From Actinokineospora iranica (GTDB lineage Bacteria > Actinomycetota > Actinomycetes > Mycobacteriales > Pseudonocardiaceae): 64,000 nt of DNA. Each line of letters starts with the position of its first letter. Position 1 is the stretch's first letter. The position numbers and the translations under genes are program-made. The stretch spans positions 1 to 64,000 of the forward strand of contig NZ_FMZZ01000018.1 of assembly GCF_900101685.1 (NCBI RefSeq), in the 5' to 3' direction. Below, piece by piece: positions 16,111 to 23,892 of this stretch. Under the pieces are notes generated by a model. That model ran no database searches. It worked only from the letters and a program-made list of their open reading frames with translations, and was not told the origin of the DNA.

Positions 16111-16845
16111 GTGACCGACGACCTCGACCCGCTCGCCGAACAAGTCCACGAGCAGGGGTGGTGCGTGCTGCCGGAGGTGATTCCGGACCGCGCGCTGCCC
16201 GCGGTCGCGGACCTCATCCGCGCCGAGGACCACGCGCAGGCGCCCGCGTGCGCCGCGACCTGGACGCCCACCAGCAACGGCAGCGCGGACACCAGCCGAT
16301 ACCAGCGGATCTCGAAGGCCGCGGGGATCGTGGCGAAACTGGGGGAGCGGGCCGGTTTCGTCGCAGGCGACCGCCTGATCGGCGTGGTGCGCAGCCTGCT
16401 CGGCGGCTACGCGCGGGTGTCGAGCGACTTCGGCATCGTGACCCGGCCCGGCGCCCGGCGCGGGTTCTGGCACTGCGACTGGCCGTTCGACCAGTCGACG
16501 GCCGCCCGCATCCCGCAGCCCTACGGCGACGCCATCGCCGCCCGGCCGCATTTAGAGGAACGGCAGGTGACCGGGCCCGAGGGCAGCGCCGTGCTCTACG
16601 ACGCCCGCCTGTGGCACGCGGTCGCGCCTAACCGCGCCGGGGAAAGCCGGATCGCGCTGGCCGTCCGGTACGCGCCCTGGTGGCTCAACCTCGAAGTCCG
16701 GCGGCCAGGCTCCACGCAGGCGCTGCTCGTGGACGAACTCATGGACGGCAGGCCCACCACGGCCCCGCCGCTCGTGGCGGCCGAGTTCGACGCCCTCCCG
16801 ACCGAGGTCCGCCCGCTCTACGCGCACTGGGTGGCCCGCCCGTGA
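16111..16845 (+). CDS. phytanoyl-CoA dioxygenase-like Fe(II)/2-oxoglutarate oxygenase, internally shortened
   Basis: A 244-aa PhyH-type protein. The iron triad is His121/Asp123 (WHCDWPF) and His169 (LWHAVAPNR); Arg180 can bind 2-oxoglutarate. Between residues about 140 and 141 (IPQPYGD/AIAARPH) the usual stretch of about 40 residues with the substrate-side strands and the NG…VPGSH motif is missing, which suggests an in-frame deletion. All metal ligands remain, so activity is uncertain. GTG at 16111 has TAGGA upstream. The stop overlaps the next start as GTGA, so translation is coupled. Confidence 0.75.
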   Translation: MTDDLDPLAEQVHEQGWCVLPEVIPDRALPAVADLIRAEDHAQAPACAATWTPTSNGSADTSRYQRISKAAGIVAKLGERAGFVAGDRLIGVVRSLLGGYARVSSDFGIVTRPGARRGFWHCDWPFDQSTAARIPQPYGDAIAARPHLEERQVTGPEGSAVLYDARLWHAVAPNRAGESRIALAVRYAPWWLNLEVRRPGSTQALLVDELMDGRPTTAPPLVAAEFDALPTEVRPLYAHWVARP

Positions 16846-17180
16846 CAGCCGCGCCCGAGGTCGACGAGGCTGGCGAGGGTGGCGACACCGCGCCACTGCG
16901 GCTGCGGCACGGCCGCCACCTGCTCCCGATGCCCCAACTGGCCGCCCTGGACACGGGGCTCTTCGAGATCCTCGCCGCCACCCCAGCGGGCATCGCCGAG
17001 ACCGCGGCCCGGCCGGGCACAACCGGCCGCGCGGCCGGGGCGATGCCTGCCGTCGAGGCCGCGCTCGGCTTCCTGGACGCCCCGCCCGGCGGCGGGTCCG
17101 CCCGCACCGAGCGGGCGCGCGCCTACCTGCTGCGGGAAAGCCCGCTCTACAGCGTCGTCTCGGGCAGGCGGCCGTCGTGA
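16842..17180 (+). CDS. isolated methyltransferase dimerisation domain (truncated O-methyltransferase)
   Basis: A 112-aa protein starting at GTG 16842 inside the PhyH stop (GTGA). The pattern LAALDTGLFEILAATPAGIAE … VEAALGFLD … AYLLRESPLY is the N-terminal helical dimerisation domain of plant-type O-methyltransferases. The SAM-binding Rossmann domain is absent, and the gene ends 17 residues after the domain, overlapping the HTTM start by four bases. Either the catalytic domain was deleted or the domain is kept alone as a scaffold. The two coupled overlaps indicate it is still translated. Confidence 0.6.
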   Translation: MTAAPEVDEAGEGGDTAPLRLRHGRHLLPMPQLAALDTGLFEILAATPAGIAETAARPGTTGRAAGAMPAVEAALGFLDAPPGGGSARTERARAYLLRESPLYSVVSGRRPS

Positions 17181-18667
17181 TCATCGCCTGTCTTCTCGGC
17201 GCGGCGCTGCTGGCGCACGAGCTGCTCTACCTGGCCCGCGACGGCGGCGAGTACTTGCGGCGCTGTTTCGTCCCCACGCTGGGCTTGCGGCTGCGCTCCC
17301 GGACCCATGCCGTGCTGCACCTGGCGTTCATGGCCGCGTGTGTCTGGATGACGGTCCAGCCGTCGTCGCCGCTCGCGCACCTGGCGGTCTTCTCGCTGCT
17401 GCTCTTGGTGATCGCGAGCTATTCGCTGCGGGTGTCGAACCACTTGGTGCTGGCGCTGTTCATGCTCGCGGTGATCCTGCTGGCCGACTGCGCTGCGCTG
17501 TTCGGCGTGCCGAGGGCGGAAAGCCAGGCGGTGCAGGCCGTCGGCGTCCAGTGGCTGGTGATTCTCACCTACCTGCTGGCGTTCACGCACAAGCTCAACC
17601 GCGGTTTCCTTTCGCTGGACGGTTACGCGGGCGCTCTCGCCGCGTTCGTCTGCTGGGACCGAGACGTCCGCGATCCGCGGCTGGTCGACCGGATCAAAAG
17701 CTGCTCGATCGTGAGCACTCTGGTGTGCGAACTCGCCGTGCCGGTGCTGCTGATCGCGCCGCAGACCCGGGGCGTGGGAATGCTGGTGGGCATCGCGTTC
17801 CACTTCGGCCTCGCTTTGGTGGGCATCGTGAACTTCTCGGCCGTGATGTACGCCGGGCTCGCCGCCTTTCTGCCGTGGGCCGCCCACTCGGACTGGCCCG
17901 CGCTCCCGCTGGACGCCACGGCCGCCGTCGCCGGGGTGGCCGCCGTCGCGCTGGTGTGGCTGGTGACCCCGCACCGGGCCAACTGGAACCTGCCCTACCG
18001 GCACCGCGGTCCGGCGTGGGTGATCCAGACGGTGTTCGGTCTGCTCACGGCATGGTTCCTGCTGGCGGTCGCGCAGACCTTCGCCGACCCCGGGGCCGCG
18101 GACCACCAGGTGCCTGCCGGGTTGTGGTCGCCGCTGGCGCTGGTGCTCGGCCTGTTCGCGGTCAACGGGCTGATGCCGTATCTGGGGGTCAAGACCGAGT
18201 TCAGCATGGCGATGTTCAGCAACCTGCACTGCGCCAAGTGGAATCATCTGGTCTTCCCCGCCCGGTGGCGGCTCTGGGACGGGGCCCGCTATCTCACCGT
18301 CGAGCGGATCAAGGGACTGCCCTCGTCGGATGAGCTCGACGGCGACCAAGCCGCGGAGTTGGCGTGGACTGTCCTCTCGCAACCGGGGGCCTTCGAGATT
18401 CGGCCGTACTTCTTCTTCGAGGCGCTGCACCGGGTGTGCGTGGCAGTGCGGCGGCCGGTGACGGTCGTGGCGAGTGTCCGCTTCGACGGCCGCGAGTTCA
18501 TCGTGTGGGCGAACCCGAAGTCCACACCGGAATCCATGCGGCCCGCCGGGTTCCCGCGGTGGCGGCGGCTCAACCTGTTCCCCTCCGTGCTGCCCGCCAG
18601 CGTGGACGCGCCGCACTCCGAACAGGGCTCGGTCCTCTCCGCCGACCGTGACAGGCAGCTCTTCTGA
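17177..18667 (+). CDS. HTTM-domain multipass membrane protein
   Basis: A 496-aa integral membrane protein with about ten hydrophobic helices in the first 340 residues (ALLAHELLY, LLLVIASY, WLVILTYLLAFTHKLN, GIAFHFGLALVGI) and a soluble C-terminal third. The helix patterns and the conserved THKLN and HFG motifs are those of HTTM proteins, the membrane part shared with vitamin-K-dependent gamma-glutamyl carboxylase. HTTM proteins occur in peptide and lipid tailoring loci, but the activity of bacterial members is mostly unknown. Start GTG overlaps the previous stop; the stop TGA shares its last base with the next ATG. Strong coupling implies a common pathway at the membrane. Confidence 0.75.
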   Translation: MIIACLLGAALLAHELLYLARDGGEYLRRCFVPTLGLRLRSRTHAVLHLAFMAACVWMTVQPSSPLAHLAVFSLLLLVIASYSLRVSNHLVLALFMLAVILLADCAALFGVPRAESQAVQAVGVQWLVILTYLLAFTHKLNRGFLSLDGYAGALAAFVCWDRDVRDPRLVDRIKSCSIVSTLVCELAVPVLLIAPQTRGVGMLVGIAFHFGLALVGIVNFSAVMYAGLAAFLPWAAHSDWPALPLDATAAVAGVAAVALVWLVTPHRANWNLPYRHRGPAWVIQTVFGLLTAWFLLAVAQTFADPGAADHQVPAGLWSPLALVLGLFAVNGLMPYLGVKTEFSMAMFSNLHCAKWNHLVFPARWRLWDGARYLTVERIKGLPSSDELDGDQAAELAWTVLSQPGAFEIRPYFFFEALHRVCVAVRRPVTVVASVRFDGREFIVWANPKSTPESMRPAGFPRWRRLNLFPSVLPASVDAPHSEQGSVLSADRDRQLF

Positions 18668-20256
18668 TGTGGCGCTGGAAGCCGGACGGCCGCCCGCCGA
18701 CCTGGGGCAACGGGTACGCCACGGCCCGGCACGGCGCGCGCCGGATCGCGGTCACCGGAAGCGTTTTCGGCGCGGGCAGCGCGACCGCGGACCTGATTCT
18801 GGACCAGCTCACCGAGCACGGGGTGGCCGGGCTGCGTGACCTCGACGGCCAGTTCGCCTTCGTGTTCTGGGACAGGGAAAGCCGACGGCTGATCGCGGGC
18901 CGCGACCGGTTCGGGGGCAAAACGCTGTACTGGCAAGAGAACGCGGACGGCCTCGTGATCGCCGACCGGGTCAGCGCGCTCGGCGTGGGCAAGCCGAGGC
19001 TGAACGTGGCGGCCGCGGTGGACTTCCTCGTCAACGGCTTCACCGATCAGGACGACAGCACGCTCATCGAGGGAATCCACCAGCTCCCACCGGGTTCGGT
19101 CCTCGATCTGAACCTGCGCGAGTGGACTCCGGGCGCCGCGGGACCAGCCGTGCGGGAATGGTGCCCGCTGCCCGCGCCGGACACGCTCGACCTCGGGCCG
19201 GACGAGGCGGCCGCCGAGTTCCGGACTCGGCTGCGGGCCGCGGTGCGCCGCGCGGCGCCGGGCGCGCTGCTGCTGTCCGGCGGTCTCGACAGCTCCGCGA
19301 TCGCCGCTTTCCTGCCCGCCGAACCAGCTGTGCCAACCTACAAGGCGTATTTCGGTGTGCCTGAGCATGATCAGGCCGAGGTGGTCGCGGAAGTCGTTGC
19401 CCGCGGCGGAATGACCCACCATCGCGCGATGGTCGGTGGCGCCGATCTGATGCGGCACCGGGACACTCTCGTCGCCGCGCTCGAAGTCCCGTATGAGCGT
19501 TCCATCATCGCGGCCCACTGGGCGGTGCGCGCCCGGATGGCCGAGGACGGCGTCCGGGTGAGCCTCGACGGCATCGGCGCCGACGAGCAACTCGGCGGAT
19601 ACGTGCCGTGGCAGCGGTCGTTCGCGGCGCCGCGGCGGGGCGACCACGTGCCGGGCCTGCCCTTTGTGAGCACGTCGCACCCGCCCGGGCACCTGGCGGA
19701 CCCGCACGCGCACCTGGGCTGGCTCGCGGAAGACCTGCGGCCGGTGGGCGCGGAGGCCATGCGGGACGAGCGCTTCCCGCCGATCCGGTCGTTCGGCGAG
19801 CTGTGCCGCCACCACCTGCGCTTCGGCGCGCTGCCGATGCTGCTGCGCCAGAACCGGGAAATCGGCTCGGCCTTCGGGCAGGATGCGCGGTCGCCGTTCC
19901 TCGACCGGAGCCTGGTCGACCTGTCGATCGGGCTGGGCGGCGCGCACAAACTGGTGAACGGGCACAGCAAACAGGTGCTGCGGTCGGCCGTCCGCGACCT
20001 CGTCCCGCCACGCCTGCTGCGGCGGGCGGAGAAGGTGAGCTATTCGGGGCTGGAGGTCGCCTGGCTGCTGGACAACTCGCTCGACCGCCTGCGGGCCGAA
20101 GCCGACCGCGCGGCCGAGGAATGGCCCGACCTGCTGGACCCGACCGCGCTACGTGCCTCGGCCGCCCCGTCGCGGCCGGACAAGACGACGGTCCTGCGGC
20201 TGTGGCGGGTGACCTGTTTCGCCGCCTGGGCCCGGATTTTCGCCGTGACCGGCTAG
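18667..20256 (+). CDS. asparagine-synthetase-like amide ligase without glutaminase cysteine
   Basis: A 529-aa protein. The N-terminal half is an Ntn-hydrolase-like domain (DGQFAFVFWD at 60-69, GRDRFGGKTLYW) but begins MWRWKPDG, so the nucleophilic Cys2 of true glutamine-dependent AsnB is missing. The C-terminal synthetase domain has the ATP pyrophosphatase loop SGGLDSS (204-210) and GIGADEQLGGY. This combination is typical of enzymes that activate a carboxylate with ATP and couple it to an amine of their own substrate, such as beta-lactam synthetase and lasso-peptide cyclase. No lasso B1/B2 genes are present. As last gene of the peptide operon it is a good candidate for amide or macrolactam formation on the 54-aa peptide. 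Confidence 0.8.
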   Translation: MWRWKPDGRPPTWGNGYATARHGARRIAVTGSVFGAGSATADLILDQLTEHGVAGLRDLDGQFAFVFWDRESRRLIAGRDRFGGKTLYWQENADGLVIADRVSALGVGKPRLNVAAAVDFLVNGFTDQDDSTLIEGIHQLPPGSVLDLNLREWTPGAAGPAVREWCPLPAPDTLDLGPDEAAAEFRTRLRAAVRRAAPGALLLSGGLDSSAIAAFLPAEPAVPTYKAYFGVPEHDQAEVVAEVVARGGMTHHRAMVGGADLMRHRDTLVAALEVPYERSIIAAHWAVRARMAEDGVRVSLDGIGADEQLGGYVPWQRSFAAPRRGDHVPGLPFVSTSHPPGHLADPHAHLGWLAEDLRPVGAEAMRDERFPPIRSFGELCRHHLRFGALPMLLRQNREIGSAFGQDARSPFLDRSLVDLSIGLGGAHKLVNGHSKQVLRSAVRDLVPPRLLRRAEKVSYSGLEVAWLLDNSLDRLRAEADRAAEEWPDLLDPTALRASAAPSRPDKTTVLRLWRVTCFAAWARIFAVTG

Positions 20257-20651
20257 CGGGCCCCGTCGGCGGTCGCGCCGCCATCCCTGGTCGCGGTGTC
20301 GTCGGCGGTCGCGGTGGCGTCGGTCGTTGTGCCGTCGGTGGTTGTGGCGTGGCCGAGGCGGACGCGGAGTTCGGCGATCTCGGTGCGGGCCGCGGCCAGG
20401 TCGTCCTCCAGCCGCAGGATGCGGGCGGCGGCGGTGCGGGTGTGGCCGTCGTCGAACAGGGCCCGGAAACGCACCGCGAACGCGAGTTGGCGGCGCGAGT
20501 ACCGGCGGTGGCCGCCGGAGGACCGGTGCGGCACCAGCATCCCGGCCGCGTCGAGGCCGCGCAGGAACGCCTGCCGCACGCCCAGCAGGTCAGCGGCCTG
20601 GCCGGTGGTGTAGGCGGGGTAGTCCTCGTCGTCGAGGTCGCTCAGGCCCAC
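20253..20651 (-). CDS. MerR-family regulator
   Basis: A 132-aa protein with an N-terminal winged helix (YTTGQAADLLGV, GHRRYSRRQL) and a short coiled-coil (about residues 65-95), ending in a low-complexity Thr/Asp/Ala tail. There is no effector domain. It is convergent with the ligase gene (stops overlap by four bases) and divergent from the small gene at 20768. The intergenic region contains two 12-bp direct repeats around a promoter, as expected for a regulator that binds direct repeats. The ribosome binding site GGGAAGG is present. Confidence 0.85.
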   Translation of the reverse strand: MGLSDLDDEDYPAYTTGQAADLLGVRQAFLRGLDAAGMLVPHRSSGGHRRYSRRQLAFAVRFRALFDDGHTRTAAARILRLEDDLAAARTEIAELRVRLGHATTTDGTTTDATATADDTATRDGGATADGAR

Positions 20652-20689
20652 GGGCCGTTTCCCTTCCCGGTGATAGCGGCAGTAGGCGC

Positions 20690-20733
20690 TTGACGAAACC
20701 TACAGCGGTTGCTATATAAATCTTACATCGGTT
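20690..20733 (+). promoter_or_regulatory. promoter with bracketing direct repeats, MerR target
   Basis: TTGACG (20690-20695), 17 bp and TATATA (20713-20718) form the clearest sigma-70-like promoter of the window, reading toward the gene at 20768. Two 12-mers, CCTACAGCGGTT (20699-20710) and CTTACATCGGTT (20722-20733), match at 10 positions, are 23 bp apart and flank the -10 box. Confidence 0.6.
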
Positions 20734-20767
20734 AGTTGCCTGGTGAGAGTCCGGGGAGTGAGCCGAC

Positions 20768-21001
20768 GTGCTGAACCTGAGGCAGGACTGGACATTCGCG
20801 GACCTGGTGTCCCACGACGAGGACTGGGTGCGCGCGGAGTTCGACGCCATCGTCGCCGCCAACTTCGGCGAGGTGTCGCGCGAGCGCCCCGAAGTCCCCG
20901 GCGTCCGGGTCCGGCCGGTGTCCAGTCCGGGAGCGCGGCGAGCGGGCCGGTCGACACCCGCTGCCGACTCCCGTCAGCGGTCGCCTCCGGCCGCGCGGTG
21001 A
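20768..21001 (+). CDS. small conserved-type protein downstream of a MerR promoter
   Basis: A 77-aa protein beginning MLNLRQDWTFADLVSHDEDW and ending in a basic RQRSPPAAR tail. The N-terminal 35 residues look folded (acidic, aromatic), while the rest is Arg/Pro-rich and disordered. I recall similar small proteins of actinomycetes next to this kind of MerR gene, but know no function. GTG start with GGGGAG nine bases upstream. It is driven by the TTGACG/TATATA promoter and is probably a direct target of the MerR protein. Confidence 0.6.
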   Translation: MLNLRQDWTFADLVSHDEDWVRAEFDAIVAANFGEVSRERPEVPGVRVRPVSSPGARRAGRSTPAADSRQRSPPAAR

Positions 21002-21174
21002 TGTGCGAGAACCGTAGTGAGCCATTGCCGAGCGGGTATGGTCCCGTGGCTGTCCGGTCCGTCGTGGTGCGTCCCCCAGGGGTCACCCTCGCGTCCGAGA
21101 GACGCCTGTCCGAGACGGCCATCGGGACCTCCCGCGTGTCCCGGGTTCGCGGACGACTCGATGAGGTGCCCACC

Positions 21175-21381
21175 ATGAATCCTCTGAATCTTCCTGACCA
21201 GGACTTCGACAAGCCGATCGCCGACGTCGTGGAGCAGCGACGGTTCGCCCGGGTGCGCGACGAGGTCGACGACGCGGAGCAGACCCAAGACCTGGAAGAG
21301 GCCACCGTCGGCGAGGCGGACCCGGCCGACGTCGCCGACCAGCACCGCCCGGTCCCCGAGCGCCCCGAGCCGTGGCCGTGA
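21175..21381 (+). CDS. small acidic hypothetical protein
   Basis: A 68-aa protein starting MNPLNLPDQDFDKPIADVV, strongly acidic (EVDDAEQTQDLEEATVGEAD), without cysteine, signal peptide or membrane segment. ATG is preceded by GAGGTG at six bases, which fixes the start. TATGGT near 21040 may be its -10 box. Length and charge suggest a disordered protein. No family is recognised. Confidence 0.55.
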   Translation: MNPLNLPDQDFDKPIADVVEQRRFARVRDEVDDAEQTQDLEEATVGEADPADVADQHRPVPERPEPWP

Positions 21382-21413
21382 GCTTTTCCGATCTCGGGTG
21401 AGGTGGACCCGCG

Positions 21414-21752
21414 TCACCGGTGCCTGCGGACCGGTCCGACACGGATGAACGGCCCACGCACGCGACGGACGCCGACGCGGTCCGTGATGTCGCCCTGGGA
21501 TGCCGAGCCGGTCGCCCGTTCGGCGCGGCCGCGGCCGTGGGCCCGGTCGTACGCTGCCCGGCGCAGGGGATCGCGCAGCGTCTCGTGGGCGGCGATCACC
21601 CGGGCGAGCGCCCGCTCGGCCGCGGCCGGGTCGCCCCCGGCCCGGGTGTCCGGGTGGAGTCGGCGGACCAGGTCCCGGTAGGCGCGCCCGATCTCCTCGG
21701 CCGACGCGGTGGGCGCCACCCCGAGGACCGCGTAGAGGTCCTGCTCCGCCAC
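21414..21752 (-). CDS. J-domain protein
   Basis: A 112-aa protein. From residue 5 it has a full J domain: LYAVLGVAPTASAEEIGRAY, helix II VRRLHPDT with the essential HPD tripeptide, then ETLRDPLRRAAYD. The C-terminal 25 residues are basic. J domains stimulate DnaK ATPase; there is no Gly/Phe or zinc-finger region, so it would be a class C co-chaperone. The GTG at 21752 is chosen because the J domain follows at once; upstream sequence in frame is low complexity. Divergent from the DUF6191 gene. Confidence 0.75.
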   Translation of the reverse strand: MAEQDLYAVLGVAPTASAEEIGRAYRDLVRRLHPDTRAGGDPAAAERALARVIAAHETLRDPLRRAAYDRAHGRGRAERATGSASQGDITDRVGVRRVRGPFIRVGPVRRHR

Positions 21753-21841
21753 GTCCGGACAACGACCAGGCGGACGCGTCGGTTCCGCGCCCGCAGACCC
21801 GATGGTGGAACCCGTTCGGGTGACCGAATCGTTGTCGCTGG

Positions 21842-22174
21842 GTGGACACGACGGAGCTGGTGCTGAGTCTGGCCATCCCGGGCAGCACGCTGCTGCTGGT
21901 GGCCGCCGGGGTGTGCGAGCTACGGCGGCAGCGGCGGCGCGGACGCTCCGGGACACCGGTCACCGCGACCTATGTCAACGAGTTCACCGCCATCTTCTAC
22001 GGCGCCAAGCGGATGGAACTCGACCACCGCGACTCCATGTCGATGATGCGCGAAGAAGACGCCCAGGGCGGCCCGCCCGGATACGGCGTCGACCTGGAGC
22101 GCGGGGTCGTGGTCCTGCCCACACCGGAGATATCGTCCGGGGACGTCGAGACCCGCCGCTTCGCTCCGTCTTAG
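21842..22174 (+). CDS. DUF6191-type membrane-anchored protein
   Basis: A 110-aa protein with one N-terminal hydrophobic segment (LVLSLAIPGSTLLLVAAGV), a basic stop-transfer (RRQRRRGR) and a soluble domain with the conserved GTPVTATYVNEFTAIFYGAKR block that I associate with DUF6191. The domain faces the cytosol if the basic residues stay inside. Function unknown. GTG start; it is 46 bp upstream of the reductase-like gene and in the same direction. Confidence 0.65.
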   Translation: MDTTELVLSLAIPGSTLLLVAAGVCELRRQRRRGRSGTPVTATYVNEFTAIFYGAKRMELDHRDSMSMMREEDAQGGPPGYGVDLERGVVVLPTPEISSGDVETRRFAPS

Positions 22175-22220
22175 GTGCGGTGCGGGGCGACGGCGTCCCG
22201 CCCGACACGAGGAGTGAGCG

Positions 22221-22811
22221 ATGGGCAAGGTCACCTGCGACATATCGGTCTCCGTCGACGGCTACGTGGCGGGTCCCGACCAGCGGCTGGACCAGCCCCT
22301 GGGCGAGGGAGCCGAGCCGAGCCTGCACCGGTGGATGTTCGACGAGCCCGACGCGAACGCCGCCGAACTGGCCAAGATCACCGACGCGGGCGCGTTCATC
22401 ATGGGGCGCAACATGTTCAGCCCCGGCCGCGGCGAGTGGGACCTGGACTGGACCGGCTGGTGGGGCGACGAGCCGCCCTACCACGCCCCGGTCTTCGTCC
22501 TCACCCACCACGAGCGCGCGCCGCTGCCGATGGCCGGTGGCACGACCTTCCACTTCGTGACCGGCGGCATCACCGAGGCACTGGACCGCGCGCGGGCGGC
22601 GGCGGGCGACCGAGACGTCGCGATCGCGGGCGGGGCGGCCACGGTGAACCAGTTCCTGGCCGCCGGACTCATCGACGAACTGCGCCTGCACGTCGCGCCC
22701 GTGCTGCTCGGCCGGGGCGAGCGGCTGTTCGACGGCGTCGGCCGGATCGACCTCACCCCGCTCGGCGTGCGGCACACCGGCTTGGTCACCCACCTCACCT
22801 ACGCGCCCTGA
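22221..22811 (+). CDS. dihydrofolate reductase family (RibD C-domain-like) protein
   Basis: A 196-aa protein of the YyaP/YwjB-type DHFR-like fold: MGKVTCDISVSVDGYVAGPDQ at the start, MGRNMFSPG for the cofactor region, VAIAGGAATVNQFLAAGLIDELRLHVAPVLLG typical of the RibD C-terminal domain, and a short final strand. These proteins bind NADPH, and their substrates are mostly unknown. ATG with GGAG seven bases upstream. It follows DUF6191 in the same direction. Confidence 0.85.
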   Translation: MGKVTCDISVSVDGYVAGPDQRLDQPLGEGAEPSLHRWMFDEPDANAAELAKITDAGAFIMGRNMFSPGRGEWDLDWTGWWGDEPPYHAPVFVLTHHERAPLPMAGGTTFHFVTGGITEALDRARAAAGDRDVAIAGGAATVNQFLAAGLIDELRLHVAPVLLGRGERLFDGVGRIDLTPLGVRHTGLVTHLTYAP

Positions 22812-23114
22812 GCGCCACGCCGTCCCGGAAGTCGATCTGGCCGCACCCCTCGGCGGCCAGCGGCGACTCGGTCGGGACGAGGGTCTTGGCTCACATGGCA
22901 TCGGCGGCCTGCCCGGTGGGCGCGGGACGCACTCCCTGGTCCGGCGGCGGCCGCGCTTTCCTCGCGCCCCCGGTTCTCGGCTCACCTGCCCAGCGTGCCC
23001 GAGGACCGGGGGCCGGACGTAGTCCGCACGTGCACATGTGCTTGACCCTGAGTCCACAGTTTGCGGGCAGGAACCAGCCCCTTCGGCAGGGCGAGGTCGT
23101 GCGCCGGGGTTTTC
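22812..23114. other. convergent intergenic region
   Basis: About 300 bp between two converging genes. A short minus-strand frame without start (KTLVPTESPLAAEGCGQIDF) close to the end of the reductase gene may be a gene remnant. No strong terminator hairpin was found. Confidence 0.3.
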
Positions 23115-23888
23115 TCAGCCTGCGGCGAGTTCGCCGAAGGCGCGGTGGACGTGGGAGCGCAGGGCGGTCGCGTCCGCCGGGGTGACGGTGACCCAGAGGC
23201 GGCCGTCCGGCCCGGGGGAGGTGATCGCCAGGTAGCGGCCGTCGTCGCGGCGGTCGAACCAGCGGGCGGCCAGGGCGCGGCGTTTGCGGCCGGACGAATC
23301 GCGCAGGGTGATGCCGATCTGGCCGCCCGCGGGGTGGGTGCCGCGCAGCAGGGCGCGCAGGTCGGCCGGGGCGTCGGGGGCGGGGTCCCACGGGTCCGGG
23401 TCGGGCTCGGGGGAGTCCGGTGTGGACAGTGTGTCCGCCGGGACCGGTCGCGGGCGCCACTGTCCTGGCGTCGAGCCGGGCAGCTCGCCCAGCGTCGCGT
23501 CCACCAGGCGCTGTGGGGCGATGTCGGTGAGTGTCAGGTCGCCCCCCGTGTGCGGGGACGGGCCGGATTCCTGGCGCAGCAGGACGGTCCGGTCGGCGCA
23601 GCGGGCGGTGATCACCCGGACCGGGGACTGGGCGCCGCCGGTCAGCCACACCGAGTCGAGCCAGTGGTCGGCCCGCGCCACCACGCGCAGCGCCCGCTCC
23701 AGGTCCGGGTCGGGGGCGGACACGTGGAAGAGGCCGCGCCCGCGCAGGTCGTCGCGGACGCGCTGGGCGATGGCGGCGCGCTCGCGGTCGGTGCGGCCGA
23801 AGCTGGGGACCTGCAACGGGAACGGGTAGTCCCCGAGGCCCAGGGTCTGCCACAGGAAGTCGAACTCGGTGGTGCTCAACGACCACAT
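23115..23888 (-). CDS. EspG-family ESX-associated chaperone
   Basis: A 257-aa protein matching the EspG pattern: N-terminal LSTTEFDFLWQTLGLGDYPFPLQVPSFG, a middle beta-rich region, a proline/aspartate-rich loop and a C-terminal VTVTPADATALRSHVHRAF helix. EspG proteins bind PPE-type substrates in the cytosol and deliver them to type VII secretion. It lies four bases after the PPE-like gene, its likely client, and shares that operon. No EccB/C/D/E or MycP gene is in the window. Confidence 0.85.
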   Translation of the reverse strand: MWSLSTTEFDFLWQTLGLGDYPFPLQVPSFGRTDRERAAIAQRVRDDLRGRGLFHVSAPDPDLERALRVVARADHWLDSVWLTGGAQSPVRVITARCADRTVLLRQESGPSPHTGGDLTLTDIAPQRLVDATLGELPGSTPGQWRPRPVPADTLSTPDSPEPDPDPWDPAPDAPADLRALLRGTHPAGGQIGITLRDSSGRKRRALAARWFDRRDDGRYLAITSPGPDGRLWVTVTPADATALRSHVHRAFGELAAG

Positions 23889-23892
23889 GCGC

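Noticed and set aside
18667-20256. Lasso peptide cluster
   Set aside because: The AsnB-like ligase resembles lasso cyclases, but no RRE protein or leader peptidase is near and the candidate peptide lacks a clear lasso core.
23032-23041. GCACATGTGC palindrome as operator
   Set aside because: It lies between converging gene ends with no promoter to control.
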